Assembly: GCF_000003605.2 (NCBI RefSeq)
Contig: NW_003118377.1
Location: forward strand, 1 to 64,000
From: Saccoglossus kowalevskii
Taxonomy: Eukaryota > Hemichordata > Enteropneusta > Harrimaniidae
Direction: 5' to 3'
DNA length: 64,000 nucleotides
Part shown: positions 40,211-53,685 of the stretch, one piece after another
How positions within the stretch are numbered: the first letter of the stretch is position 1
Layout of the letters: each line of letters starts with the position of its first letter
Translations under genes and position numbers: made by a program
The notes under the pieces: model-generated
What the model was told of the DNA's origin: nothing
The model's database searches: none
Seen by the model: only the letters and a program-made list of their open reading frames with translations

Positions 40211-40941
40211 TTGCAGTATACACTATTGCAATATCCATGTGTTGTTACTATTGCAGTATACACTATTGCAATATCCATGTGTTGTTACTATTGCAGTATA
40301 CACTTTTGCAATACCCATGTGTTGTTAGTATTGCAGTATAAGCTATTGCAATATCCATGTGTTGTTACTATTGCAGTATACACTATTTCCATATCCATGT
40401 TTTGTTACTATTGCAGTATACGCTATTGCAATATTCTAGTGTTGTTACTATTGCAGTATACACTATTACAATATTCGTGTTTTGTTACTATTGCAGTATA
40501 CACTATTGCAATATCCATGTGTTGTTACTATTGCAGTATACACTATTGCAATATTCATGTGTTGTTACTATTGCAGTATACACTATTGCAATATATATGT
40601 GTTGTTACTATTGCAGTAAACACTATTGCAATATTCGTGTGTTGTTACTATTGCAGTATCCGCTATTGCAATATCTATGTGTTGTTACTATTGCAGTACA
40701 AGCTATTGCAAAATCCATGTGTTGTTACTATTGAAGTACACGCTATTGCAATATCCATGTGTTGTTACTATTGCAGTATACACTATTGCAATATTCGTGT
40801 GTTGTTACTATTGCAGTATCCGCTATTGCATTATCTATGTGTTGTTACTATTGCAGTACACGCTATTGCAATATCCATGTGTTGTTACTATTGCAGTATA
40901 CACTATTAAAATATTCGTGTTTTGTTACTATTGCAGTATAC
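40211..40941 (+). repeat. 0.73-kb module, copy of 25,570-26,300
   Basis: Lag 14,641 bp, beginning immediately after the indel cluster. It shares ACACTTTTGCAATACCC (40,300), ATTCTAG, TCCGC, GCAAAATCC, GCATTATCTATG and ATTAAAATATTCG with the copies at 25.6, 36.1 and 43.8 kb. Private changes include ATTTCCATATCC near 40,386, CAGTAAACAC near 40,615 and TTGAAGTACAC near 40,732. Confidence 0.8.
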
Positions 40942-42607
40942 ACTATTTCAATATCCATGTTTTGTTACTATTGCAGTATACGCTATTGCAATATTCATGT
41001 GTTGTTACTATTGCAGTATACACTATTACAATATTCGAGTTTTGTTACTATTGCAGTATACACTATTGCAATATCCATGTGTTGTTACTATTGCAGTATA
41101 CACTATTGCAATATCCATGTGTTGTTACTATTGCAGTATACACTATTGCAAAATCCATGTGTTGTTACTATTGCAGTATACACTATTGCAATATATATGT
41201 GTTGTTACTATTGCAGTATACACTATTGCAATATCCATGTGTTGTTACTATTGCAGTATACACTATTGCAATATCCATGTGTTGTTACTATTGCAGTATA
41301 CACTATTGCAATATCCATGTATTGTTACTATTGCAGTATACACTATTGCAATATCCATGTGTTGTTAGTATTGCAGTATAAGCTATAGCAATATCCATGT
41401 GTTGTTATTATGGAAGTATATACTATTGCAATGTATATGTGTTGTTACTATTGCAGTATACACTATTGCAATATCCATGTGTTGTTACTATTGCAGTATA
41501 CACTATTGCAATATCCATGTGTTGTTACTATTGCAGTATACACTATTGCAATATCCATGTGTTGTTACTATTGCAGTATATACTAATGCAATATTCGTGA
41601 GTTGTTACTATTGCAGTATACACTATTGCAATATTCGTGTGTTGTTACTATTGCAGTATCCGCTATTGCAATATCTATGTGTTGTTACTATTGCAGTACA
41701 CGCTATTGCAATATCCATGTGTTGTTACTATTGCAGTACACGCTATTGCAATATTCGTGTGTTGTCACTATAGCAGTATACGCTATTGCAATGTTCGTGT
41801 GTTGTTACTATTGCAGTATACACTATTGCAATATCCATGTGTTGTTACTATTGCAGTATACACTATTGCAATATCCAAGTGTTGTTACTATTGCAGTATA
41901 CACTATTGCATTATTCGTGTGTTGTTACTATTGCAGTATCCGCTATTGCAATATCTATGTGTTGTTACTATTGCAGTACAAGCTATTGCAATATCCATGT
42001 GTTGTTACTATTGCAGTACACGCTATTGCAATATCCATGTGTTGTTACTATTGCAGTATACACTATTGCAATATTCGTGTGTTGTTACTATTGCAGTATC
42101 CGCTATTGCAATATCTATGTGTTGTTACTATTGCAGTACACGCTATTGCAATATCCATGTGTTGTTACTATTGCAGTACACGCTATTGCAATATTCGTGT
42201 GTTGTCACTATAGCAGTATACACTATTGCAATGTTCGTGTGTTGTCACTAATGCAGTACACGCTATTGCAATATTCGTGTGTTATCACTATTGCAGTATA
42301 CGCTATTGCAATATTCGTGTGTTGTCTTTGTTGCAGTATACTCTATTGCAATATTTGTGTGTTGTCAATATTGCAGTATACACTATTGCTGTATTCGTGT
42401 GTTGTCACTATTGCACTATAAACTATTGCAATATCCATGTGTTGTTACTATTGCACTATACACTATTGCAATATTCGTGTGTTGCTACTATTGCAGTATA
42501 CACTATTGCAATATCCATGTGTTGTTACTATTGCAGTATACACTATTGCAATATTCGTGTGTTGCTACTATTGCAGTATACACTATTTCAATATCCATGT
42601 TTTGTTA
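40942..42607 (+). repeat. A-type then mixed TCCGC/ACACGC and B-type units
   Basis: Contains a copy of the CTATGGCAG neighbourhood in altered form (TATTATGGAAGTATATAC near 41,407), then TATATACTAATG at 41,577. The four-unit TCCGC/ACACGC series follows, and a B-type run lies at 42,190-42,420. The order from about 41.6 to 42.5 kb parallels 34.36-35.1 kb. Confidence 0.7.
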
Positions 42608-44550
42608 CTATTGCAGTATACGCTATTGCAAATATTCATGTGTTGTTATTATTGCAATATACACTATTACAATATTCGTGTTTTGTTACTATTGCAGTAT
42701 ACACTATTGCAATATCCATGTGTTGTTATTATTGCAGTATACACTATTGCAATATCCATGTGTTGTTACTATTGCAGTATACACTATTGCAATATCCATG
42801 TGTTGTTACTATTGCAGTATACACTATTGCAATATATAAGTGTTGTTACTATTGCAGTATACACTATTGCAATATCCATGTGTTGTTACTATTGCAGTAT
42901 ACACTATTGCAATATCCATGTGTTGTTACTATTGCAGTATACATTATTGCAATATATATGTGTTGTTACTATTGCAGTATACACTATTTCAATATCCATG
43001 TTTTGTTACTATTGCAGTATACGCTATTACAATATTCGTATGTTGTCACTATTGCAGTATACGGTATTGCAATATTCATGCGTTGTCACTATTGCAGTAT
43101 ACGCTATTGCAATATTCGTGTGTTGTCACTATTGCAGTATACGCTATTGCAATATTCATGTGTTGTTATTATTGCAGTATACACTATTACAATATTCGTG
43201 TTTTGTTACTATTGCAGTATACACTATTGTAATATCCATGTGTTGTTACTATTGCAGTATACACTATTGCAATATCCATGTGTTGTTACTATTGCAGTAT
43301 ACACTATTACAATATATATGTGTTGTTACTATTGCAGTATACACTATTGCAATATCCATGTGTTGTTACTATTGCAGTATACACTATTTCAATATCCATG
43401 TGTTGTTACTATTGCAGTATACACTATTGCAATATATATGTGTTGTTACTATTGCAGTATACACTATTTCAATATCCATGTTTTGTTACTATTGCAGTAT
43501 ACGCTATTGCAATATTCTAGTGTTGTTACTATTGCAGTATACACTATTACAATATTCGTGTTTTGTTACTATTGCAGTATACACTATTGCAATATCCATG
43601 TGTTGTTACTATTGCAGTATACACTATTGCAATATCCATGTGTTGTTACTATTGCAGTATACACTATTGCAATATATATGTGTTGTTACTATTGCAGTAT
43701 ACACTATTGCAATATCCATGTGTTGTTACTATTGCAGTATACACTATTGCAATATCCATGTGTTGTTACTATTGCAGTATACACTATTGCAATATCCATG
43801 TGTTGTTACTATTGCAGTATACACTTTTGCAATACCCATGTGTTGTTAGTATTGCAGTATAAGCTATTGCAATATCCATGTGTTGTTACTATTGCAGTAT
43901 ACACTATTTCAATATCCATGTTTTGTTACTATTGCAGTATACGCTATTGCAATATTCTAGTGTTGTTACTATTGCAGTATACACTATTACAATATTCGTG
44001 TTTTGTTACTATTGCAGTATACACTATTGCAATATCCATGTGTTGTTACTATTGCAGTATACACTATTGCAATATTCATGTGTTGTTACTATTGCAGTAT
44101 ACACTATTGCAATATATATGTGTTGTTACTATTGCAGTATACACTATTGCAATATTCGTGTGTTGTTACTATTGCAGTATCCGCTATTGCAATATCTATG
44201 TGTTGTTACTATTGCAGTACAAGCTATTGCAAAATCCATGTGTTGTTACTATTGCAGTACACGCTATTGCAATATCCATGTGTTGTTACTATTGCAGTAT
44301 ACACTATTGCAATATTCGTGTGTTGTTACTATTGCAGTATCCGCTATTGCATTATCTATGTGTTGTTACTATTGCAGTACACGCTATTGCAATATCCATG
44401 TGTTGTTACTATTGCAGTATACACTATTAAAATATTCGTGTTTTGTTACTATTGCAGTATACACTATTGCAATATCCATGTGTTGTTACTATTGCAGTAT
44501 ACACTATTGCAATATCCATGTGTTGTTACTATTGCAGTATACACTATTGC
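42608..44550 (+). repeat. 1.94-kb duplicated module, copy 2 (lag 18,162 bp)
   Basis: Copy of 24,446-26,388. A 1-bp insertion near 42,631 (GCAAATATTC) sits at its left edge. Differences noticed include ATTGCAATATAC near 42,652, ATTGTAATATCC near 43,227 and ATTACAATATATATG near 43,306. The terminal sub-module (about 43,546-44,526) is the fourth copy of the 25.4-26.4 kb block. Confidence 0.85.
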
Positions 44551-45240
44551 AATATCCATGTGTTGTTACTATTGCAGTATACACTATTGCAATATCTATG
44601 TGTTGTTACTATTGCAGTACACGCTATTGCAATATCCATGTGTTGTTACTATTGCAGTATACACTATTGCAATATTCGTGTGTTGTTACTATTGCAGTAT
44701 CCGCTATTGCATTATCTATGTGTTGTTACTATTGCAGTACACGCTATTGCAATATCCATGTGTTGTTACTATTGCAGTATACACTATTAAAATATTCGTG
44801 TTTTGTTACTATTGCAGTATACACTATTGCAATATCCATGTGTTGTTACTATTGCAGTATACACTATTGCAATATCCATGTGTTGTTACTATTGCAGTAT
44901 ACACTATTCAAATATTCGTGTTTTGTTACTATTGCAGTATACACTATTGCAATATCCATGTGTTGTTACTATTGCAGTACACGCTATTGCAATATCCATG
45001 TGTTGTTACTATTGCAGTATACACTATTAACATATTCGTGTTTTGTTACTATTGCAGTATACACTATTGCAATATCCATGTGTTGTTACTATTGCAGTAT
45101 ACACTATTGCAATATCCATGTGTTGTTACTATTGCAGTATACACTATTGCAATATCTATGTGTTGTTACTATTGCAGTACACGCTATTGCAATATCCATG
45201 TGTTTTTACTATTGCAGTACACGCTATTGCAATATTCGAG
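44551..45240 (+). repeat. Local re-duplication of the ATTAAAATATTCG motif
   Basis: GCATTATCTATG, ACACGC-CCATG and an ATTAAAATATTCG-like unit recur (near 44,710-44,800), followed by the related ATTCAAATATTCG near 44,905 and ATTAACATATTCG near 45,025. Spacings are about 120 bp, echoing 26.26-26.52 kb. Confidence 0.75.
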
Positions 45241-46440
45241 TGTTGTCACTATAGCAGTATACACTATTGCAATGTTCGTGTGTTGTCACTAATGCAGTAC
45301 ACGCTATTGCAATATTCGTGTGTTATCACTATTGCAGTATACGCTATTGCAATATTCGTGTGTTGTCTTTGTTGCAGTATACGCTATTGCAATATTTGTG
45401 TGTTGTCAATATTGCAGTATACACTATTGCTGTATTCGTGTGTTGTCACTATTGCAGTATACACTATTGCAGTATACGCTATTACAATATTCGTATGTTG
45501 TCACTATTGCAGTATACGCTATTGCAATATTCATGCGTTGTCACTATTGCAGTATACGTTATTGCAATATTCGTATGTTGTCAATATTGCAGTATACACT
45601 ATTGCTGTATTCGTGTGTTGTCATTATTGCAGTATACACTATTGCAGTATACGCTATTGCAATATTCGTGTGTTGTTACTATTGCAGTATACACTATTGC
45701 AATATTCGTGTGTTGTCACTATAGCAGTATACACTATTGCAATATTCGTGTGTTGTCACTAATGCAGTACACGCTATTGCAATATTCGTGTGTTGTCAAT
45801 ATTGCAGTACACGCTATTGCAATATTCGTGTGTTATCACTATTGCAGTATACGGTATTGCAATATTCGTGTGTTGTCTTTGTTGCAGTATACGGTATTGC
45901 AATATACGTGTGTTGTCAATATTGCAGTACACGCTATTGCAATATTCGTGTGTTGTCAATATTGCAGTATACACTATTGCTGTATTCGTGTGTTGTCACT
46001 ATTGCAGTATACACTATTGCAGTATACGCTATTGCAATATTCGTGTGTTGTCACTATAGCAGTATACACTATTGCAATATTCGTGTGTTGTCACTAATGC
46101 AGTACACGCTATTGCAATATTCGTGTGTTGTCAATATTGCAGTACACGCGATTGCAATATTCGTGTGTTATCACTATTGCAGTATACGGTATTGCAATAT
46201 TCGTGTCTTGTCTTTGTTGCAGTATACGCTATTGCAATATTCGTGTGTTGTCAATATTGCAGTATACACTATTGCTGTATTCGTGTGTTGTCACTATTGC
46301 AGTATACACTATTGCAGTATACGCTATTACAATATTCGTATGTTGTCACTATTGCAGTATACGGTATTGCAATATTCATGCGTTGTCACTATTGCAGTAT
46401 ACGCTATTGCAATTTTCGTGTGTTGTCACTATTGCAGTAT
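45241..46440 (+). repeat. B-type domain with four 55-bp units
   Basis: Runs of GTCAC, ATCAC, GTCTTTG and TCAATATTG tails. Triple half-unit blocks are at 45,450-45,494, 45,625-45,669, 46,000-46,044 and 46,295-46,339. Bases 45,295-46,033 match 23,608-24,346 (lag 21,687) and 53,923-54,661 (lag 8,628). This is the longest continuous B-type run I see. Confidence 0.85.
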
Positions 46441-46456
46441 ACACTATTGCAATATG

Positions 46457-47856
46457 CATGTGTTGTTACTATTGCAGTACACACTATTGCAATATTCGTG
46501 TGTTGTTTCTATTGCAGTATACACTATTGCAATATTCGTGTTTTGTTACTATTGCAGTATACACTATTGCAATATCCATGTGTTGCTACTATTGCAGTAT
46601 ACACTATTGCAATATCCATGTGTTGTTACTATTGTAGTATACGCTATTGCAATATCCATGTGTTGTTACTATTGCAGTATACACTATTGCAATATCTATG
46701 TGTTGTTACTATTGCAGTATACACTATTGCAATATCCATGTGTTGTTACTATTGCAGTATACGCTATTGCAATATCCATGTGTTGCTACTATTGCAGTAT
46801 ACACCATTGCAATATCTATGTGTTGTTACTATTGCAGTATACACTATTGCAATATCCATGTGTTGTTACTATTGTAGTATACACTATTGCAATATCCTTG
46901 TGTTGTTACTATTGCAGTACACACTATTGCAATATTTGTGTGTTGTTACTATTGCAGTATACACTATTGCAATATCCATGTGTTGTTAGTATTGCAGTAT
47001 AAGCTATTGCAATATTCTTGTGTTGTTACTATTGCAGTATACACTATTGCAATATCCATGTGTTGTTACTATTGCAGTATACACTATTGCAATATCCATG
47101 TGTTGTTACTATTGCAGTATACACTATTGCAATATATATGTGTTGTTACTATTGCAGTATACACTATTGCAATATCCATGTGTTGTTACTATTGCAGTAC
47201 ACACTATTGCAATATTCGTGTGTTGTTTCTATTGCAGTATACACTATTGCAATATTCGTGTTTTGTTACTATTGCAGTATACACTATTGCAATATCCATG
47301 TGTTGCTACTATTGCAGTATACACTATTGCAATATCCATGTGTTGCTACTATTGCAGTATACACTATTGCAATATCCATGTGTTGTTACTATTGCAGTAT
47401 ACACTATTGCAATATCTATGTGTTGTTACTATTGCAGTATACACTATTGCAATATCCATGTGTTGTTACTATTGCAGTATACGCTATTGCAATATCCATG
47501 TGTTGCTACTATTGCAGTATACACCATTGCAATATCTATGTGTTGTTACTATTGCAGTATACACTATTGCAATATCCATGTGTTGTTACTATTGTAGTAT
47601 ACACTATTGCAATATCCTTGTGTTGTTACTATTGCAGTACACACTATTGCAATATTTGTGTGTTGTTACTATTGCAGTATACACTATTGCAATATCCATG
47701 TGTTGTTAGTATTGCAGTATAAGCTATTGCAATATTCTTGTGTTGTTACTATTGCAGTATACACTATTGCAATATCCATGTGTTGTTACTATTGCAGTAT
47801 ACACTATTGCAATATCCATGTGTTGTTACTATTGCAGTATACACTATTGCAATATC
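46457..47856 (+). repeat. 720-bp (18-unit) higher-order repeat, about 1.9 copies
   Basis: The order ACACACTATT, TTCGTG-GTTGTTTC, TTCGTG-TTTTG, CCATG-GTTGCTAC, TCTATG, ACCATTGC, GTAGTATAC, TCCTTG, TTTGTG, GTTAG-TATAAGC, ATTCTTG repeats at a 720-bp lag, for example GTTGTTTC at 46,502 and 47,222. Similarity ends near 47,856, after which the CCTTATG marker module appears (47,969). Confidence 0.85.
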
Positions 47857-48165
47857 CATGTGTTGTTAGTATTGCAGTATAATCTATTGCAATATTCTTG
47901 TGTTGTTACTATTGCAGTATACGCTATTGCAATATCCATGTGTTGTTACTATTGTAGTATACACTATTGCAATATCCTTATGTTGTTACTATTGCAGTAC
48001 ACACTATTGCAATATTTGTGTGTTGTCAATATTGCAGTATACACTATTGCTGTATTCGTGTGTTGTCACTATTGCAGTATACACTATTGCAATATCCATG
48101 TGTTGTTACTATTGCAGTATACACTATTGCAATATCCATGTGTTGTTACTATTGCAGTAAACACT

Positions 48166-48913
48166 ATTGCAATATCCATGTGTTGTTACTATTGCAGTAT
48201 ACACTATTGCAATATCCATGTGTTGTTAGTATTGCAGTATAAGCTATTGCAATATCCATGTGTTGTTACTATTTCAGTATACACTATTGCAATATCCATG
48301 TGTTGTTACTATTGCAGTATACACTATTGCAATATATATGTGTTGTTACTATTGTAGTATACACTATTGCAATATCCACGTGTTGTTACTATTGCAGTAT
48401 ACACTATTGCAATATCAATGTGTTGTTACTATTGCAGTATATACTAATGCAATATTCGTGAGTTGTTACTATTGCAGTATACACTATTGCAATATCCATG
48501 TGTTGTTACTATTGCAGTACACGCTATTGCAATATCCATGTGTTGTTACTATTGCAGTATACACTATTGCAATATCCATGTGTTGTTAGTATTGCAGTTT
48601 AAGCTATTGCAATATCCATGTGTTGTTACTATTTCAGTATACACTATTGCAATATCCATGTGTTGTTACTATTGCAGTATACACTATTGCAATATATATG
48701 TGTTGTTACTATTGTAGTATACACTATTGCAATATCCACGTGTTGTTACTATTGCAGTATACACTATTGCAATATCAATGTGTTGTTACTATTGCAGTAT
48801 ATACTAATGCAATATTCGTGAGTTGTTACTATTGCAGTATACACTATTGCAATATCCATGTGTTGTTACTATTGCAGTACACGCTATTGCAATATCCATG
48901 TGTTGTTACTATT
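48166..48913 (+). repeat. 360-bp (9-unit) higher-order repeat, two copies
   Basis: Copy 1 is about 48,166-48,525 and copy 2 about 48,526-48,885 and slightly beyond. I see one difference: CAGTATAAGC in copy 1 and CAGTTTAAGC in copy 2. The repeat includes ATTTCAGTATAC, CCACGTG, ATATCAATGTG and the TATATACTAATG marker at 48,438 and 48,798. The 32.5-33.2 kb relative has only one copy, so this duplication came after that split. Confidence 0.9.
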
Positions 48914-49450
48914 GTAGCATACACTATTGCAATACCTATGTGTTGTTACTATTGCAGTATACGCTATTGCAATATCCTTGTGTTGTTACTATTGCAGTAT
49001 ACACTATTGCAATATTCATGTGTTGTTACTATTGCAGTATACGCTATTGCAATATCCATGTGTTATTACTATTGCAGTATATGCTATTGCAATATCCATG
49101 TGTTGCTACTATTGCAGTATACACTATTGCAATATCTATGTGTTGTTACTATTGCAGTATACACTATTGCAATATCCATGTGTTGTTACAACTGTAGTAT
49201 ACACTATTGCAATATATATGTGTTGTTACTATTGCAGTATACACTATTGCAATATCCATGTGTTGTTACTATTGCGGTATACACTATTGCAATATCCATG
49301 TGTTGTTACTATTGCAGTATACACTATTGCAATATCCATGTGTTGTTACTATTGCAGTATACACTATTGCAATATCCATGTGTTGTTAGTATTGCAGTAT
49401 AAGCTATTGCAATATCCATGTGTTGTTACTATTGCAGTATACACTATTGC
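48524..49450 (+). repeat. 0.93-kb duplicated module, copy 2 (lag about 15,999 bp)
   Basis: Copy of 32,525-33,450. It lacks that copy's 1-bp insertion and 2-bp deletion but has its own variants: GTTACAACTGTAG near 49,187, ATTGCGGTATAC near 49,273 and an ATATATGTG 2-bp deletion near 49,455. Confidence 0.8.
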
Positions 49451-51055
49451 AATATATGTGTTGTTACTATTGCAGTATACACTATTGCAATATCCATGTG
49501 TTGTTACTATTGCAGTATACACTATTGCAATATTCGTGTGTTGCTACTATTGCAGTATACACTATTGCAATATCCATGCGTTGTTACTATTGCAGTATAC
49601 ACTATTGCAATATTCGTGTGTTGCTACTATTGCAGTATACACTATTTCAATATCCATGTTTTGTTACTATTGCAGTATACGCTATTGAAATATTCATGTG
49701 TTGTTACTATTGCAGTATACACTATTACAATATTCGTGTATTGTTTCTATTGCAGTATACACTATTGCAATATCCATGTGTTGTTACTATTGCAGTATAC
49801 ACTATTGCAATATCCATGTGTTGTTACTATTGCAGTATTCACTATTGCAATATCCATGTGTTGTTACTATTGCAGTATACACTATTGCAATATATATGTG
49901 TTGTTACTATTGTAGTATACACTATTGCAATATCCACGTGTTGTTACTATTGCTGTATACACTATTGCAATATCCATGTGTTGTTACTATTGCAGTATAC
50001 ACTATTGCAATATATATATGTTGTTACTATTGCAGTATACACTATTTCAATATCCATGTTTTGTTACTATTGCAGTATACGCTATTGCAATATTCTAGTG
50101 TTGTTACTATTGCAGTATACACTATTACAATATTCGTGTTTTGTTACTATTGCAGTATACACTATTGCAATATCCATGTGTTGTTACTATTGCAGTATAC
50201 ACTATTGCAATATCCATGTGTTGTTACTATTGCAGTATACACTATTGCAAAATCGATGTGTTGTTACTATTGCAGTATACACTATTGCAATATATATGTG
50301 TTGTTACTGTTGCAGTATACACTATTGCAATATCCATGTGTTGTTACTATTGCAGTATACACTATTGCAATATCCATGTGTTGTTACTATTGCAGTATAC
50401 ACTATTGCAATATCCATGTGTTGTTACTATTGCAGTATACACTATTGCAATATCCATGTGTTGTTACTATTGCAGTATACACTATTGCAATATTCGTGTG
50501 TTGCTACTATTGCAGTATACACTATTGCAATATCCATGTGTTGTTACTATTGCAGTATACACTATTGCAATATTCGTGTGTTGCTACTATTGCAGTATAC
50601 ACTATTTCAATATCCATGTTTTGTTACTATTGCAGTATACGCTATTGCAATATTCATGTGTTGTTACTATTGCAGTATACACTATTACAATATTCGTGTT
50701 TTGTTACTATTGCAGTATACACTATTGCAATATCCATGTGTTGTTACTATTGCAGTATAGACTATTGCAATATCCATGTGTTGTTACTATTGCAGTATAC
50801 ACTATTGCAAAATCCATGTGTTGTTACTATTGCAGTATACACTATTGCAATATATATGTGTTGTTACTATTGCAGTATACACTATTGCAATATCCATGTG
50901 TTGTTACTATTGCAGTATACACTATTGCAATATCCATTTGTTGTTACTATTGCAGTATACACTATTGCAATATCCATGTATTGTTACTATTGCAGTATAC
51001 ACTATTGCAATATCCATGTGTTGTTAGTATTGCAGTATAAGCTATTGCAATATCC
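49451..51055 (+). repeat. A-type stretch
   Basis: Units with TTCGTG-GTTGCTAC, ATTTC/GTTTTG, ATTACAATATTCG and ATTCTAG in recurring order (near 49,600, 50,050 and 50,580), no GTCAC tail. Private variants include CAAAATCGATG near 50,250 and TATAGACTATT near 50,758. Confidence 0.7.
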
Positions 51056-51146
51056 ATGAGTTGTTACTATTGCAGTATACACTATTGCAATATCCATGTG
51101 TTGTTACTATTGCAGTATACACTATTGCAATATCCATGTGTTGTTA

Positions 51147-52240
51147 CTATTGCAGTATATACTAATGCAATATTCGTGAGTTGTTACTATTGCAGTATAC
51201 ACTATTGCAATATTCGTGTGTTGTTACTATTGCAGTATCCGCTATTGCAATATCTATGTGTTGTTACTATTGCAGTACAAGCTATTGCAATATCAATGTG
51301 TTGTTACTATTGCAGTACACGCTATTGCAATATCCATGTGTTGTTACTATTGCAGTATACACTATTGCAATATTCGTGTGTTGTTACCATTGCAGTATCC
51401 GCTATTGCAATATCTATGTGTTGTTACTATTGCAGTACACGCTATTGCAATGTTCGTGTGTTGTCACTAATGCAGTACATGCTATTGCAATATTCGTGTG
51501 TTATCACTATTGCAGTATACGGTATTGCAATATTCGTGTGTTGTCTTTGTTGCAGTATACGCTATTGCAATATTCGTGTGTTGTCAATATTGCAGTATAC
51601 ACTATTGCTGTATTCGTGTGTTGTCACTATTGCAGTATACACTATTGCAGTATACGCTATTGCAATATTCGTGTGTTGTTACTATTGCAGTATACACAAT
51701 TGCAATATTCGTGTGTTGTCACTATATCAGTATACACTATTGCAATATTCGTGTGTTGTCACTAATGCAGCACACGCTATTGCAATATTCGTGTGTTATC
51801 ACTATTGCAGTATACGGTATTGCAATATTCGTGTGTTGTCACTATTGCAGTATACGCTATTGCAATATTCATGCGTTGTCACTATTGCAGTATACGCTAT
51901 TGCAATATTCGTGTGTTGTCACTATTGCAGTATACACTATTGCAATATGCATGTGTTGTTACTATTGCAGTACACACTATTGCAATATTCGTGTGTTGTT
52001 TCTATTGCAGTATACACTATTGCAATATTCGCGTTTTGTTACTATTGCAGTATACACTAATGCAATATCCATGTGTTGCTACTATTGCAGTATACACTAT
52101 TGCAATATCCATGTGTTGTTACTATTGCAGTATACGCTATTGCAATATCCATGTGTTGTTACTATTGCAGTATACACTATTGCAATATCTATGTGTTGTT
52201 ACTATTGCAGTATACACTATTGCAATATACATGTGTTATT
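51147..52240 (+). repeat. Composite copy C of 13.58-14.85 kb
   Basis: Matches copy A at a lag of 37,567 bp up to the B-type patch, then 37,392 bp. The 175-bp shortfall equals three 40-bp units plus one 55-bp unit, so the loss was in register. Copy C shares ACATGCTATT (51,478 and 14,381) and ACACTAATGC with copy A but not copy B, so A and C are closer relatives. One triple half-unit block is at 51,628-51,672. Confidence 0.85.
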
Positions 52241-53685
52241 ACTATTGCAGTATATGCTATTGCAATATCCATGTGTTGCTACTATTGCAGTATGCACTAT
52301 TGCAATATCTATGTGTTGTTACTATTGCAGTATACACTATTGCAATATCCATGTGTTGTTACTACTGTAGTATACACTATTGCAATATATATGTGTTGTT
52401 ACTATTGCAGTATACACTATTGCAATATCCATGTGTTGTTACTATTGCAGTATACTATTGCAATATCCATGTGTTGTTACTATTGCAGTATACACTATTG
52501 CAATATCCATGTGTTGTTACTATTGCAGTATACACTATTGCAATATCCATGTGTTGTTAGTATTGCAGTATAAGCTATTGCAATATCCATGTGTTGTTAC
52601 TATTGCAGTATACACTATTGCAATATATGTGTTGTTACTATTGCAGTATACACTATTGCAATATCCATGTGTTGTTACTATTGCAGTATACACTATTGCA
52701 ATATTCGTGTGTTGCTACTATTGCAGTATACACTATTGCAATATCCATGTGTTGTTACTATTGCAGTATACACTATTGCAATATTCGTTTGTTGCTACTA
52801 TTGCAGTATACACTATTTCAATATCCATGTTTTGTTACTATTGCAGTATACGCTATTGCAATATTCATGTGTTGTTACTATTGCAGTATACACTATTACA
52901 ATATTCGTGTTTTGTTTCTATTGCAGTATACACTATTGCAATATCCATGTGTTGTTACTATTGCAGTATACACTATTGCAATATCCATGTGTTGTTACTA
53001 TTGCAGTATACACTATTGCAATATATATGTGTTGTTACTATTGCAGTATACACTATTGCAATATATATGTGTTGTTACTATTGTAGTATACACTATTGCA
53101 ATATCCACGTGTTGTTACTATTGCAGTATACACTATTGCAATATCCATGTGTTGTTTCTATTGCAGTATACACTATTGCAATATCCATGTGCTGTTACTA
53201 TTGCAGTATACACTATTGCAATATCAATGTGTTGTTACTATTGCAGTATATACTAATGCAATATTCGTGAGTTGTTACTATTGCAGTATACACTATTGCA
53301 ATATCCATGTGTTGTTACTATTGCAGTACACGCTATTGCAATATCCATGTGTTGTTACTATTGTAGTATACACTATTGCAATACCCATGTGTTGTTACTA
53401 TTGCAGTATACGCTATTGCAATATCCTTGTGTTGTTACTATTGCAGTATACACTATTGCAATATTCATGTGTTGTTACTATTGCAGTATACGCTATTGCA
53501 ATATCCATGTGTTGTTACTATTGCAGTATACACTATTGCAATATTCGTGTGTTGTTACTATTGCAGTATACACTATTGCAATATCTATGTGTTGTTACTA
53601 TTGCAGTATACACTATGCAATATCCATGTATTGTTACTATTGCAGTATACACTATTGCAATATCCATGTGTTGTTACTATTGCAG
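52241..53685 (+). repeat. A-type stretch with small indels
   Basis: Contains GTATACTATTG (2-bp deletion near 52,453, as near 33,282), ATATATGTG (2-bp deletion near 52,625) and ACTATGCAATATCC (1-bp deletion near 53,616). The order from 52.66 to 53.55 kb parallels 15.1-15.9 kb. Confidence 0.75.
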
